Shown: positions 51,700 to 62,320 of the stretch, piece after piece | How positions within the stretch are numbered: position 1 is the stretch's first letter | Layout: every line of letters begins with the position of its first letter | Assembly: GCF_021134715.1 (NCBI RefSeq) | Contig: NC_060019.1 | Coordinates: 8,866,001 to 8,930,000 of the forward strand | Source: Daphnia pulex | Taxonomy: Eukaryota; Arthropoda; Branchiopoda; Diplostraca; Daphniidae | DNA: 64,000 nt | Direction: 5' to 3' | Translations under genes and position numbers: made by a program | The notes under the pieces: model-generated | Databases searched by the model: none | Told to the model about the DNA's origin: nothing | The model's input: only the letters and a program-made list of their open reading frames with translations

Positions 51700-52450
51700 T
51701 CAGAGGGCGCTTTGTGCCTTCTCAGAAAAAGAGAAAGATTTCCCTTTAAGCAAACAAAAAATGCAAGAGCGTAAGAGCGCGAGATTTGTTTCGAAATGGC
51801 GGAAGGCCTTTGTAAATAGAGAGAGAGAAAAAAAATTCAAGTTTTAATCACCCTAAGGCGCACACGAGGCGAACGCGTTGAAAGGGTAGAGAATTTTCCC
51901 GCGTTTTTTCCAGTTTAAAGGGGAAACCGGCCTAGCCCCCCAAAAAAGAGAATATTTTTCTGTCGTATTTAGAGAGATCGTTGTGCCTTCTGAGACAGAG
52001 AGAGATTTACCCAAATGATTGAATAACAAACAATGCAAATTAATTCAAAAAATGAGAGAGATTTGTTTTCGGGAAATGGTCTAAGGCCATAGCAAAGAGA
52101 GCGATAATTTATTTAAGTCTTTTCACCCTGGGGCTCACACGAGGCGAACTCATTGAAGGGTTAGAGAAGTTCCCGCGTTTTCCCAATCTAAGAGGTAGGG
52201 AAGCAAGCCCCCCCAAAAAAAAATTCTTGAAAGGAAAGAGATTCCCGCGTTATCCCATTTTTAAAGAACGGGCAGTGAACCCAATCAGCTGAGATTCGTT
52301 TTTACAATGCCGGGAGGCGTATCAAGAGATAGAGAGGGAATTTAACCTAAGGCTCACACGAGGTGAACACGTTAAAGAGGTAGGGAAGTTCCCAAGTTTG
52401 CCCAATCTTAGATATTGGAAAGCAATATCCCCCCAAAAAAAAAAATTTGT
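51700..52450 (-). repeat. Diverged tandem repeats in the retrotransposon leader
   Basis: Three related blocks, about 200-270 bases apart, lie between the 5' LTR and the ORF. Each has a GGC(T/G)CACACGAGG(C/T)GAAC motif (near 51858, 52132 and 52351), then a TTCCCGCGTTTT-like motif, then a run of six or seven C leading into poly-A. Two blocks also share upstream GAGAGATTTGTTT. The blocks contain no long ORF. Such repeated leader sequence could act in RNA packaging or in translation; this is inference. Confidence 0.75.
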
Positions 52451-52815
52451 TGAAAGGGAAGAGAGAATAATCAACTTAGGCGATGATAATTTACGTGACA
52501 AAAAAAGAAATCCCCCTTCAAAAATGATTTAGGAATCCTATTTTAATTTTAAGAAACTTTGAGGAAATATTTTAGCTTTAATTCAAGAGAGAGAAGAAAA
52601 ATAATTTACTGTTTAGAGGGATCTATTTGCTTACTAGACCCCTGAGAACAAGTTAAACTCAGAGAGAGAGAAAAAGATTCTAATAAATGACTGACCTGCC
52701 ATAATTAAACACAATTTTCTTTGATAAATGGCGGCAATGATTAAGCAAAAGGAGATAACGAGAGAAAGATTTGAGTGTGATAGAGCGAAACTAACTTAAC
52801 ACTGGTTGGAGAAAA

Positions 52816-52833
52816 CTCCAGTTCGAAGGACCA
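52816..52833 (-). promoter_or_regulatory. Candidate primer-binding site
   Basis: Immediately inside the 5' LTR the minus strand reads TGGTCCTTCGAACTGGAG. It begins with the TGG expected from complementarity to a tRNA CCA end, and TTCGAA resembles a T-loop. The spacing between them is shorter than a standard tRNA 3' end, so the primer tRNA is not assigned. The motif recalls that of BEL/Pao elements. Confidence 0.55.
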
Positions 52834-53120
52834 TGTTGGAAATGGAACTCTTGTTGGCGGTGTCGACCGTTCAACTTCCAAGATTGAGATAAGAGATGAC
52901 ACCTTTGTTGTTGCTAGTTCGTCCTTATATTTCACACTGCCGTATAATACAGCATTTTGGTATTTCAATAGTTGGTTTAGGGTTGAGTAGGGTAGGGAAC
53001 AATAGATTGAATGGGAAGAGAGGGTAAAATTGGGGCCCTCTGTTGAGGTCCCTACAAATTACACAGAATTAACAATAGCAATAATGTCGATCACTGTTGG
53101 GATGCAATAAATTCCCAACA
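52834..53120 (-). repeat. 5' LTR of the retrotransposon
   Basis: 287 bases, identical by eye to 48955-49241. It should carry the element's promoter. The terminal inverted repeat lies at 53095-53120. Confidence 0.92.
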
Positions 53121-54236
53121 GAAGTCTTGACTCTCAGTTTATCAGTTGTTAAATCTCCTCTGGTTAGAACTGGTGTTGTGTGATAACCTTGAACTATGTG
53201 CGTTAGTGACTTTATGCTGAAATTCAGTCGTTGTGTTTTTTTTTTTCATTTACTGAAATGCACGTTGCATATTATGCAATGCAACAATTCTTGATAATTT
53301 GGGTCTCGACGGAACTTCTTGGATTGATGTTACTACACTGTTGTGTTTTCACATTTTCGATTTCGCGTTACTAATAATTGTTTTCTTCAACTGTTATCTA
53401 CAGTATGTTATTTATGTGTTCCACTATTTAAAAAAAAAAAAATGTTTTCAAACTGGAAGGACAAAAAGCACACCTAGATGTCGTAAATATGAATTTCATC
53501 GTAGCCGTAAGGTGACACTACTATCGGATGTTTTCTTAATCCTTATCTCCTTTTTCCTTTAGTCTAATAATTTCTGCTTTCACATTTAAAAAAAATTGGA
53601 GCACATGTTTTTTTCTGTAGCACTTGTTTTCATGTATGTGTCATGTCTTTTCATTAAGGTATTCTTATATTTATACTTATTTGGAAGACAAGTTCAATGA
53701 TGGAAGGGAGGGGAACTTATATGGAACTTTACAATGTTGTGTTTGTTTAGAAGATACATTAATACTATGAACCCATTTAACTAGATAGATTGATTTAGTT
53801 TGATTAATTATGTAACCATTCACTTTGATGAATTGAAGACTCAAGTAACATGGTTGCTGTTATTGAGGTAATAGAGGTAAAAATCCTTACATCGATCTTA
53901 CATACTGTTTCTAGTGATGTCTTCAGAATGACTCACATGACTTAATATATTAGTTAGATAATTGTTGTTATTGATGTGCCCATTCTATTTTTAGGTTAAA
54001 CATAAATACATTGGTTCATGAATATTGGTAACCCCAGAGGACTTATGTAACAGGATATATGACCAGAAAAACTGATAGCAAAAGGGAAGTGATATCAGCA
54101 TGATAAGATTTCTCAGAAGACGAAACAACAACGACTTTGTCTGCGCGTAAAAAATCCTGCTGTGTCATCATAGTCGCAGCGTGGGATATATATTCCCTCT
54201 TCGATCGTCTTCTGGACAGTTACTCAAGATCAAAAA
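53121..54236. other. Intergenic DNA and lipase upstream region
   Basis: AT-rich sequence between the retrotransposon and the lipase gene with no supportable gene. The GAAGT at 53121-53125 is the right copy of the target duplication. The lipase promoter should lie in the last few hundred bases, but I cannot point to a core element. Confidence 0.45.
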
Positions 54237-56204
54237 ATGAATATTTCGTTCAACGGTTGCGGGTTCATGGTTATGTATCATCTTGGCGTGGTGGAGTGCT
54301 TAAGAAAGTAAGCTGCTAAGTTATTTCATGTTCTTATTAGTTATTTGTAGTTTATATGTGTAGACATGGACCGGCAGATTTGCATCTGAAAAAAGTGGCA
54401 GGGGCTTCGTCGGGCGTCATCCCTGCTGTGGCTCTTTTGTGCAACATATCAATAGGTAAAACAGCAAATTTCAACTTAAAATTCTCCATTATATTGCGAC
54501 CAAATAAGCTTGTCATGTGTGCTATCAAAATGACTAACTACCACCTGGAACTTAATAACGGAAATTTTTAACGTTCGCAGTTCAATTTAGCACTCGCGAC
54601 TAATTCTTTATTAGGAATAATAAGAAACCACAGTATAATATGTTAGCCCACTTCGTCAAACTATGGATATTCGAATTTTTATACTTCACAAACTATAGAG
54701 AATATACTTATTTTTTTCTTTTTCTTATTACGACGAAGAAAAAATCACGGATCATATTCTCAAAATCGCTGAGTTAGCTCGCAGCCGATTGTTTGGACCT
54801 TTTCGACCTTTCGCCCCATACATGAACGATCTTATAAGACAGGGACTTGAAGAGGTAAAATTTCAAAATGAGTACCTTCAGATAATTTGCGCTATCGCGT
54901 TGTCGGACATTGTGTATGGCATAGGAAACTTTGCTAACTTCGTGTGATTTTTAACAGTATCTTCCTAGCGACGCCCATGTGAGAGTGAATGGAAAGATTC
55001 ACATCTCTGTGACACGGGTATATGACGGAGGAAATATCATTCTAAAGAACTTTGACAGCAGAGACGAACTAATCCAGGTTTGTTTTAAACAAAACCATTT
55101 TATTAATCATTAAATTACCCCAAATTTTTATTCTAGGCTCTAACATGCAGTTGCTATCTCCCGTTTTTCTTTGGTTTGATTCCTCCGAAGTTCCGCGAGG
55201 TTCACTACATGGATGGCGGTTTAAGCAACAATCTTGTTGTCCTTGATGAACACACGATAACCGTATCTTTCTTTAGCGGCGACTCACACATATGCCGTAA
55301 TTTTTTTAAATTAATTTGTTTGAAAATAATTTAATCAATTAATTTTTGTGTTTTACCATCTAGCCCAAGATAAAACCAACCCAACATCAATTTACGTGAG
55401 CGTTGCAAACGTTATGTTTATGTGCCTGACCTTATGTCTTATTCTATTTTATTCTGTTATAGAAAATCGCCAATTTAAAAGTTGAATTGTCCTGGACCAA
55501 CGCGCAACGACTTGCTCTGTGCATGTTTCCCCCCGACCCGGAGGTGTTAACATAGAAATTGTTATTAATTGAATATGCGTTGCCAATTAATATTTAACCT
55601 TTGATTGAACGCAGACTCTATTAAAGACTTGCCAGCAGGGTTTCGACGATGCCCGGTTGTTTCTTCAGCGAAACAATCTGGTCGCGTGTAACCAGTGTGT
55701 TTTTTCAATGTACCCCGTCGTGGGCAATGATCTTACTAATATTATCAATTGTCTGGAGTGTGATATCTTGAAGAACGTGAGTTTTTTCTTCTTAGTTTCT
55801 TTCTTATGATTAATCTTTTAAATGTGTTATCACTGATTCCAACTCTCTTAAATTATAGATGCTGAAAGTTGGTGGTTTATCAGAAGTGGTCACTATGACC
55901 CTGGTGAGCGCCGTTACACAAGCCAACCAAGGACTGATGAACAGGATTTTACAACACCCGAAAATGCGGCTATTGACATTTTTAAGCGTCCCCTACATCA
56001 TACCAATCGATGTTGCCTTCGGTATTTTAATCAGGTGAGATCTAACTCTAAACTGAATCCAATACAATATATGATGTGCAATTTTAAGAAATCGTTTATT
56101 CATGCTCTAGGTTTGCTGAAAATGCTTCGACAATCTCAACAGTAGGGACAAACTTGAAAGAATTAGTAGATTTCATCTCGGCGTTTATGAAAAGAACCTC
56201 TTAA
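54237..56204 (+). CDS. bmm: Patatin-like phospholipase, ATGL/brummer type
   Basis: Predicted lipid-droplet triacylglycerol lipase. Ten short exons join in phase to about 367 residues: 54237-54307, 54364-54455, 54739-54854, 54958-55077, 55137-55296, 55363-55394, 55463-55543, 55615-55776, 55859-56034 and 56111-56204. The start gives MNISFNGCGF, the oxyanion-hole segment at the N-terminus of the family. The nucleophile is Ser39 in GASSG and its dyad partner is Asp159 in MDGG. Family blocks LFGPFRPF, HISVTRVYDG, SGDSHICPQD, FPPDPE and CQQGFDDA are all present. The third glycine of the GxGxxG oxyanion motif is Val (GCGFMV), which is unusual. The C-terminus has a hydrophobic stretch (LLTFLSVPYIIPIDVAFGILI) that could bind the droplet. 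It is shorter than fly brummer. Orthology to brummer rather than another PNPLA2-like paralogue is inferred. Confidence 0.85.
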
Positions 56205-56858
56205 TAGTTGCAGCATTCTGCCTTCCTTTAATCAGCCAGCTATTTCATTTTTCGTTTGATTGGGTTTAAAACTAATATAGCTTCGTTGTCGCTTATAGAA
56301 TACTAACAAATTTGCTCTCATTAACACTTGATGCAGTTTTTTGGGTTCTGTGTGCCGTCCTTTATCTCAGACTCTCAGCTAACTTCGATTGTGGTAGTTT
56401 ACGCCGTTTTATAAGAATTTTTAATGTATATGCTCTAAAAAATATTATTGATTGTTAAATTTAAAAACATTTATCAGCCATGCTTCTGTAAATGCGTAAA
56501 AAAAGAACCGTTTTCAGTTTGCGTATGATTATGATCCATGCTAAAAATGTTTAAAATAACGTTTTGTAAGTATTTCTTTTTTTTTTAAATGTAATTAGCC
56601 TATTCTTATTAAGATGTGAAATTCTTGGAATTTAAGTAATCGATGATTAAGAACCTTGAAAAGTAAAAAATGTAAGTGAGCCAGTGAGGGCGCATCGCAT
56701 GCGGCCATGTTGAATATTTAGTCTTGAACTGTGGTGACAAAGAAGAGGTAGTCGTTAATGACAGTGAATCTTTTCATTATTCCACATTTTTATTTTTTCT
56801 TCTTCTAGCGTTAACTGTTCTCATTCTGGCTCGCAGAATCATTTGAATACGACTAAGG
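56205..56858. other. Intergenic DNA and POT1-like gene promoter
   Basis: AT-rich DNA after the lipase stop codon, which includes its 3' UTR. A GC-richer patch near 56685-56715 holds a YY1-type motif and probably marks the promoter of the downstream gene. Confidence 0.45.
56701..56711 (-). promoter_or_regulatory. YY1/Pho-like motif upstream of the POT1-like gene
   Basis: On the minus strand the sequence is AACATGGCCGC, a strong match to the ATGGC(C/G)GC core bound by YY1 and its fly relative Pho. It lies about 150 bases upstream of the ATG, a common place for this motif in housekeeping promoters. Occupancy is inferred. Confidence 0.4.
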
Positions 56859-57734
56859 ATGGCCAATTTGGATAATTGTAAATTTGTTACTCTTGTTGAA
56901 GGAATTAAAAAACCTGTCAGTAATATGTATGCTGTTGTTAGCTGTGTTGTTCAAGTAAGTAATAATTATAGTTTAAAATTAGGATTATTATAGTTAACAT
57001 TGGCTACATGTGAGGAGTCTAGGAGCCGAAAATAACCCGTAGAAATACCCTTCATGGAATCTGCATTTTAGTTGATCCTTCATGTTATGAAGGTTCTGTT
57101 CAGCGTGAAGAATTCTGTATTCAATTTTTTACTCCCTTCAATAGCTCTGCACCCATAATAGAATGTGGTGATGTTTTGGTTCTTCGAGGAATAACAAAGC
57201 AGCAAAGCCTTAGAAATCCTGAAAAAAGTGAATTTCTTCTCAGAAGTGACACAAATAACATGATGGTGGTGTTTCCAAATGGAAAGAGAGATTTAGTGCG
57301 AGTAGGCAGTGGCTTGGGCCCAGTCCCTAAAAACATAACTCCGGATAACTTATGGTGTATTGAATCCCTCAGTAATTGGCATAACAAAATCTGTATGGCT
57401 CCTTGCATTCTGACTGTAAGTCATATTTTGTGGGTTGATATTTTGTGCTGAATTTTCATTCCACATTTTCTATTTTGAACAGTCAGTTAAGTCACCAGCC
57501 ATGTCCTCTCCAGTCAACTGGTCCACAAAACTAAAACAACAATTAGCAGAATTGGATGTGTACTCCTCAAGACTAAGACTGGAACAACAGCCTTTAGCCA
57601 GCTCTTTTCTTTCTGAAACGGCAACAAAATTAAGGGAACTCATCAACTCAGAGACATTTCCGAAACACTGTCAGGACGACCGTGAAAGTGAGTTGGGAAG
57701 TTCTTCGAAAAAAATCAAAAGAGGCTCTATATAG
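56859..57734 (+). CDS. Short POT1-like telomere-binding OB-fold protein
   Basis: Three exons join in phase (56859-56954, 57023-57415, 57483-57734) to 246 residues. The first ~170 residues follow the pattern of the POT1 N-terminal OB fold (Telo_bind): an opening beta strand with VSNMYAVVSCVV, then ICILVDPS, then PIIECGDVLVLRGITKQ, which corresponds to the GDIVR-type strand, and finally ITPDNLWCIESLSNW, like the DH..v..LR.W segment after the POT1 OB1. Known POT1 proteins have a second OB fold and a TPP1-binding region and usually exceed 500 residues; here the rest is a short charged helical tail. It may bind single-stranded telomeric DNA or be a reduced paralogue. Similarity was judged by eye, so the family call is moderate. 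Confidence 0.55.
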
Positions 57735-57989
57735 CTTGGCGGCGAAACACAACAACATTTTACATCTCTTTGATCTGATAGTAAGTCATGTGCTTCTCAA
57801 TACTAAGTCTGCTTATCGTTTGTTTTTTAACTTCCCAAGTTCACTTTAATTGAAACTTTGATCTTTGTTCTTAGCATAAATAATCAAGATGTGTTTGGGA
57901 CCTTATAATGGTTTCCGTAATTTCGTTGTTTAAGCACGATTCATTTTTCATTGATTTTGATGTGCTGCAATATTATTTTGTTAATCGAG

Positions 57990-57995
57990 AATAAA
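57990..57995 (+). terminator. Candidate polyadenylation signal of the POT1-like gene
   Basis: Canonical AATAAA, 256 bases after the stop codon, in the right strand and followed by T-rich sequence. Confidence 0.4.
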
Positions 57996-58354
57996 CAAAA
58001 CTTCCTTTTAGATGCTACTAGTAATTTGCCAGTCATCGGACATCATCGGACATACTATACTAAAAGTTTGGCCTATGAAATTCATAAAACAAAGGTTACT
58101 GCATCCCTTTCTGTAATTGTCGATTAGCATAAAGTGGGTGATGATTAACCTCGTTTTATATCAACAGAAAATATTTGTTGTCCGGTCTCATCCAATCCAT
58201 GCTTGGAATATACCGTTGCGTTGCCCCTACGTATTCCAGTTCAACTTTTAGGTATGGATTTTTGTTGTTTTAACCCTTAGAGTAGGTATGTTATTTCTTA
58301 TTTTGCTAAAAAATTAAGGCGTTATCGACAGATGGGATTAAAACAAGACCAAAG

Positions 58355-58366
58355 TTTATTTTATTT
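58355..58366 (-). terminator. Candidate polyadenylation signal of the MBD gene
   Basis: On the minus strand the sequence holds overlapping AATAAA hexamers about 390 bases beyond the stop codon of the BED/MBD gene. Confidence 0.35.
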
Positions 58367-58755
58367 ATCACACAAATGTATTATTCAATTGATTTCTTAG
58401 TTCCATCAGCGAAGCAAATGGTAACTAAAACAACTGTTCAGAACATCCCAAAACATATAATAATTACTTTTTACTTGTGCTGTTATTAATCTTCAAAAGC
58501 TTCAATTTTGCCGTAAAAATCCTTTTCCTGTTTGTTTTATCTCAAGGTTAGTCTAAATCTCAAGTAAATGAAATCGCGTGCAAGAATGAAACAACATTTA
58601 AATATAAGTACACAGCAATAACACGTTGAAGGGAAGACTGAAAGCTTACTAAAGAAAAATTATGCCCCGAGGAAGTCGACAATGTTGGCGAATTAGGTGG
58701 GGATGATATTATTAGTTCATCTTGTCGTTTTATGAAAATGCGTATTGCAGATGTC

Positions 58756-60585
58756 TTAGTCACTTGAACTACAGTTGGAGGAGTAGAAACGGTTTGTTTC
58801 TGTAACTGGACAGGGGGCAGCATTAACTCTTTTGACCGGTTGCAAACAAACAGGTTTTCCATTTGTGATTAATTCCAAATGTTCAAGGAAACTATTTGGG
58901 CGTTTGGGTTGAGATTGAGAGTGGAAAGACCGTGTGAGATTTTGAAAATCTGTCTTTGGTTCTTCTACGGATGGAACTATAGCAGTTTGGCTGGCGACTG
59001 ACAAAGAACATGACGCCGATTCTGAGCGACTATAAACAGCAGGAGCTGAATAGTTATTGTGCTGCTCCTCGATGTTAGACTCTCCAATGCGAAGAGCAGA
59101 GACAGCAGCAGCTGCAGCAGCTGCTGTGATGGTTGGACTAACTGGACGACAATTAATCCTCGAAGCATCTATTCGAATTTTCAAATGTGACATCAGTGTC
59201 GGAAGGGTAGGCCTATTCTAGAATTTTTACCGTGTTCCACTGTAGCGCAGGTGTTAGAATACTCAATTTTTATCGATGAGATATCTGATAAGACGAGAGT
59301 AGTACCGAGTGGAAGGTAAATTGGTGCAGTGAGAGGTAGGTCCAGAGGCAGAGTTGTTTCTTTCAAGTCTACTCCAAGTTTGTGGAGATTCTTCTGAAGT
59401 TTTTCTTGGCGGATCCTAAGTGCTTGGTCCTTTTTAAATTTACGCCGCCGTTTTTCTTCTTGGGCCTTGAGCGCTTTTTTCTTATTGGCGTTTCGTCGAA
59501 GTTTGCTTGTTTGAGCTCGAAATTTCTTCTTCGTATCAACAGAGAGTTTCGCTGTTTTGGCATTCTTAGAAGAAAAAAAAATATTGTAATTGTAGATCAA
59601 AATTGTAATCAAACGATCAACTAAATGACGCGCATTTCCTGATAATTACCGAAAGTCTGTATGATTTTGGATTAGCCTTACGCACAATCTCCTGGCTACC
59701 AACTCCAATGAGATCTCTAAAGAACGTAAAATGTTCTAATGTAAGCCTGCTGCTTATTTCATTCACTAACAAAATAAAATTGTTTGATTGATTAAAATGT
59801 AAAATGTAAATGAAATTAGTTTTATATGTACTTACAATGGTTTGATATCTCTGGTCCTGACCGAAGTTTTTTTCCTTCTGGTGAATGGTAGTAGACATCA
59901 CAAAGTATTTTTGAATTAGAGTTCGTACGATAGACAATCTCGCGTTTCCATCCTGAAAATCGATTTGAACAGTGAAAGATACCTCAACTGGATCTGCTAA
60001 AAATTTGACATACCTTCCTTAAAAGGTTCTTTTAACAGCGGCGATGTAACATTACTTGCAGTTAGTTTTTGTCTCTTCTTTGATGTCTAAAAGCAAAAAG
60101 CATAACATATGAAATTATAATGTGAAATTAATTTAATGCTCCATTACTTTAGAAGGTTTTGGTTGAATCGAATTTGATTGCTCTGGTGAATTGGCATTTT
60201 CTACCCGTGCTGAAGAATTTCTGAGTTGTGGGATGGACTCAACAGCATTTAACCCATGCTTCTCTTTAAGGTGTTTATTAAAATGGATTTTCAAAACCAC
60301 ACATTTATTTCCTTTGAAAAAAACCCCACAGATTTTGCACTTGCTTTTTCCAATTTTGTCATTGAATTCGAAAAACTTTTGAATCTTATTGTCTCTTTCA
60401 TTACATTTAGACAACATGGTAACATATTCCTTTGAATGTTTTTCCCTCAAATGATATTTTAGATTGGTAATGTTCTTTCCTTTAATGGCTACGCCACAGC
60501 CACTTGTAAGACAAGTACTTCTCCCTTCACTGAAAGCAAAGTAACAGTGGACTGGATCAAGGATATTAATCATTTCAAATGCCAT
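58756..60585 (-). CDS. BED-like zinc finger and methyl-CpG-binding domain protein
   Basis: Six exons join in phase (60148-60585, 60014-60086, 59836-59952, 59650-59765, 59231-59564, 58756-59168) to 496 residues. Two BED-like C2H2 fingers open the protein: C25, C30, H45, H50 and C83, C86, H105, H110, each ending in HLxEKH. A methyl-CpG-binding domain spans about 171-230, starting GWKREIVYR. It has DVYYHSPEGKKLRS, in which the Asp, Tyr, Arg and Ser that contact methyl-CpG in MeCP2 (D121, Y123, R133, S134) are kept, and closes with LTLEHFTFFRDLIGVG. A strongly basic, coiled-coil-like stretch follows (exon 5, KKKALKAQEEKRRRKFKK), then a polyalanine run and a Ser-rich tail. It is predicted to be nuclear and to read methylated DNA. 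The MBD crosses the exon 3/4 junction, which is why no single frame reveals it. I know no family with this exact order. Confidence 0.8.
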
Positions 60586-60960
60586 CTAGAAACTTCTTAT
60601 CTGCATCCCGAGATTTGGACACCTTCCACAAAAGCACACTGTATGCTAAATATATGTATTCAAAACGCGTCAACGTGTCCTCCGTTCAAACAAACTAAAC
60701 ATGAGTAAAACGAAAGTTATGTTGCCAACTTGCCATTGCAAATCATCAAACTTAACACAAAAGCAAACAAATATCAACAAAAATTGAAATCATAAAGCAC
60801 ATACTTTTATGATATTTTTTCACATATTATTTATTTAATCTAATTTATTAAAATTAGTTAGATGAGCTAGACTGTCACTAGGTGGCTAAATATTTTAGTG
60901 TGTTTAGGGATTGAACTATTCAGCTCTAGTGTGTTGGTTTCTAGAGCGATGTAGGGGGGT
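60586..60960. promoter_or_regulatory. Likely bidirectional promoter with a CTCF-like motif
   Basis: Only about 0.4 kb separates the start codon of the minus-strand MBD gene from the apparent first exon of a plus-strand transcript. The AT-rich spacer holds CACTAGGTGGC at 60876-60886, which matches the AGGTGGC core of animal CTCF sites but lacks the final GC of the fly consensus. Confidence 0.4.
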
Positions 60961-61672
60961 GGGTCATCAAACTGCCAAAGTGCTGAGACGACTGACGAAA
61001 CAGTCTTTCTTTTGCTGTCGAGACGCTGTCCGAGAAGGTTTGAATTTCATGGCTGGGTACTTTCTTACGTGACATTTCTGATCCTAGACATGGTAACTCC
61101 ATCTTTTATTCTCTAATTTTATAAAATGTAATTTTTTGTGTGGTTGTGTTAGTAATTATGTTGCTTAGCTTTTTAATTCAAGACTTTGTTAACATTTTGT
61201 GACTTTGTTTCAAATAGTAATTGAGTTTTATTATTCTATTAACCATTGAGTAGTAAAGTCTGAGCTTGCTTGGGTTTTGTTTTGCAAATTGTTGAAATTT
61301 CCAGTGGAATTATGCCAAGAGCTTTTGCAGACATGCACTTAACTTGTTAGAAAACTCGGGTGGGTTAGCATTTTGCCTAAATTTGAGTCTTATGTAAAAA
61401 ATAGTGTGCTACACATGTGTTTTTTGTTAGAAATTGAGTTAAGACATTGAATTTTTGATTTAGATGACATTTTACAACAACTTTATGTTTCTAATTAAGA
61501 GCTTTTGTGAAAAGATTTGCTCAATAGAATTGTATTTTTTTTTATATATAAAACAAATTTGCCCTTTTTTGTATTTGAAAATGTAATTGGTTCATTGTTT
61601 TCCTTTGAACTTTGATTTATAGGATTTCTTGGTTTAGTTGTTGGAGCTGCCAATGGTGTTGATGCAGCGTAC

Positions 61673-62036
61673 ATGGTGTGAGCAGTGGTTTTCCAGTCAT
61701 TTTCCAGTTGAGATGTCTTGAAATAGAGCTTGTGCAGACACTCAGTTCAACATCATATTTCAATGTGATATTTACCTAATGTTGGTGTTCTTGCAGTGTT
61801 GAATGGTTGTGCAAAATAGTTGATGTTGCCTGGTGGCTGTCGGACATGTTTTATCGGCTGCCTTTTGTCAATGTGTCGTCTCGTCTCTTGCCACCTGTAC
61901 ACACGTTAAGGTAATGCTGGATGAATAATTTTATTTAATTATTGACTGGTAACTAAATCTCCGTTCTCATTTCAGTTCAATCGTACGCCACCGTTCCAGA
62001 CTTGATCCATTGGTGAAGCCGAAAAGAGGTTGCTGA
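61673..62036 (+). CDS. Small spliced gene, hypothetical 59-residue protein
   Basis: Three pieces join in phase from an ATG at 61673: 61673-61677, 61797-61910 and 61976-62036, with good donors (GTGAGC, GTAATG) and acceptors (TTGCAG, TTTCAG). The 59-residue product has a Trp-rich amphipathic or membrane-facing N-terminal part (WLCKIVDVAWWLSDMFYRLPF) and a basic C-terminus (VRHRSRLDPLVKPKRGC). Exon 2 is open upstream of that ATG for about 17 more codons (including LVVGAANGVDAA), but I found no in-frame start in the apparent first exon (about 60961-61092). The true start could be elsewhere, or the transcript could be noncoding. I do not recognise it. Confidence 0.35.
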
Positions 62037-62314
62037 AATTCAAGACTGAAAAATTAATTAGACTGGACAATTTACAAATGCATATCTGTTGTCCCTTTTC
62101 CCTGAGTAAACAGCATGTCCGCCGTTGGTTATTCGTCTGGTCGAAAGGGAAATAGCAATGAGAAGTTCTGATGTATTTTTGGAGAAAGACTTGTTTGATC
62201 ACGAAGTAATTCTCCCTTGTGTTTCGCGATCAACTGTACCACCTTTATATAACGTTTCAACTTGTTCGCTCTTCACATGTATATGACAAATATCAATACT
62301 ATTACTTCGCTAAC

Positions 62315-62320
62315 AATAAA
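62315..62320 (+). terminator. Polyadenylation signal of the small gene
   Basis: Canonical AATAAA about 280 bases past the stop codon and at the boundary where the sequence becomes strongly AT-rich. Confidence 0.5.

Larger units (their letters stand above)
48955..53120 (-). mobile_element. Complete gag-only LTR retrotransposon, BEL/Pao-like
   Basis: A 4166-base element is bounded by two 287-base direct LTRs and by a 5-base target duplication, GAAGT, at 48950-48954 and 53121-53125. It reads on the minus strand: the 5' LTR is at 52834-53120 and the 3' LTR at 48955-49241. LTR ends are TGTTGG and CCAACA. Directly after the 5' LTR is a candidate primer-binding site starting TGG; before the 3' LTR is a short purine-rich tract (GGGGAG). 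The 3.6-kb interior has a repeated leader and a single 663-codon ORF. I find no protease, reverse transcriptase, RNase H or integrase, so it must depend on another element for movement. The two LTRs look identical base for base, meaning a very recent insertion. Confidence 0.92.
57735..58755. other. Convergent intergenic region
   Basis: The POT1-like gene and the minus-strand MBD gene end toward each other here. I see no further gene. A short direct repeat (CATCGGACAT twice near 58038-58055) is the only other structure. Confidence 0.5.

Noticed and set aside
54137..54319. 60-codon frame overlapping the lipase start
   Set aside because: The ATG at 54237 in another frame gives the conserved lipase N-terminus and splices in phase to the catalytic exon.
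59369..59563. Alternative minus-strand frame in MBD gene exon 5 (64 codons)
   Set aside because: The other frame is phase-0 with exon 4 and continues in phase into exon 6; this one is not.
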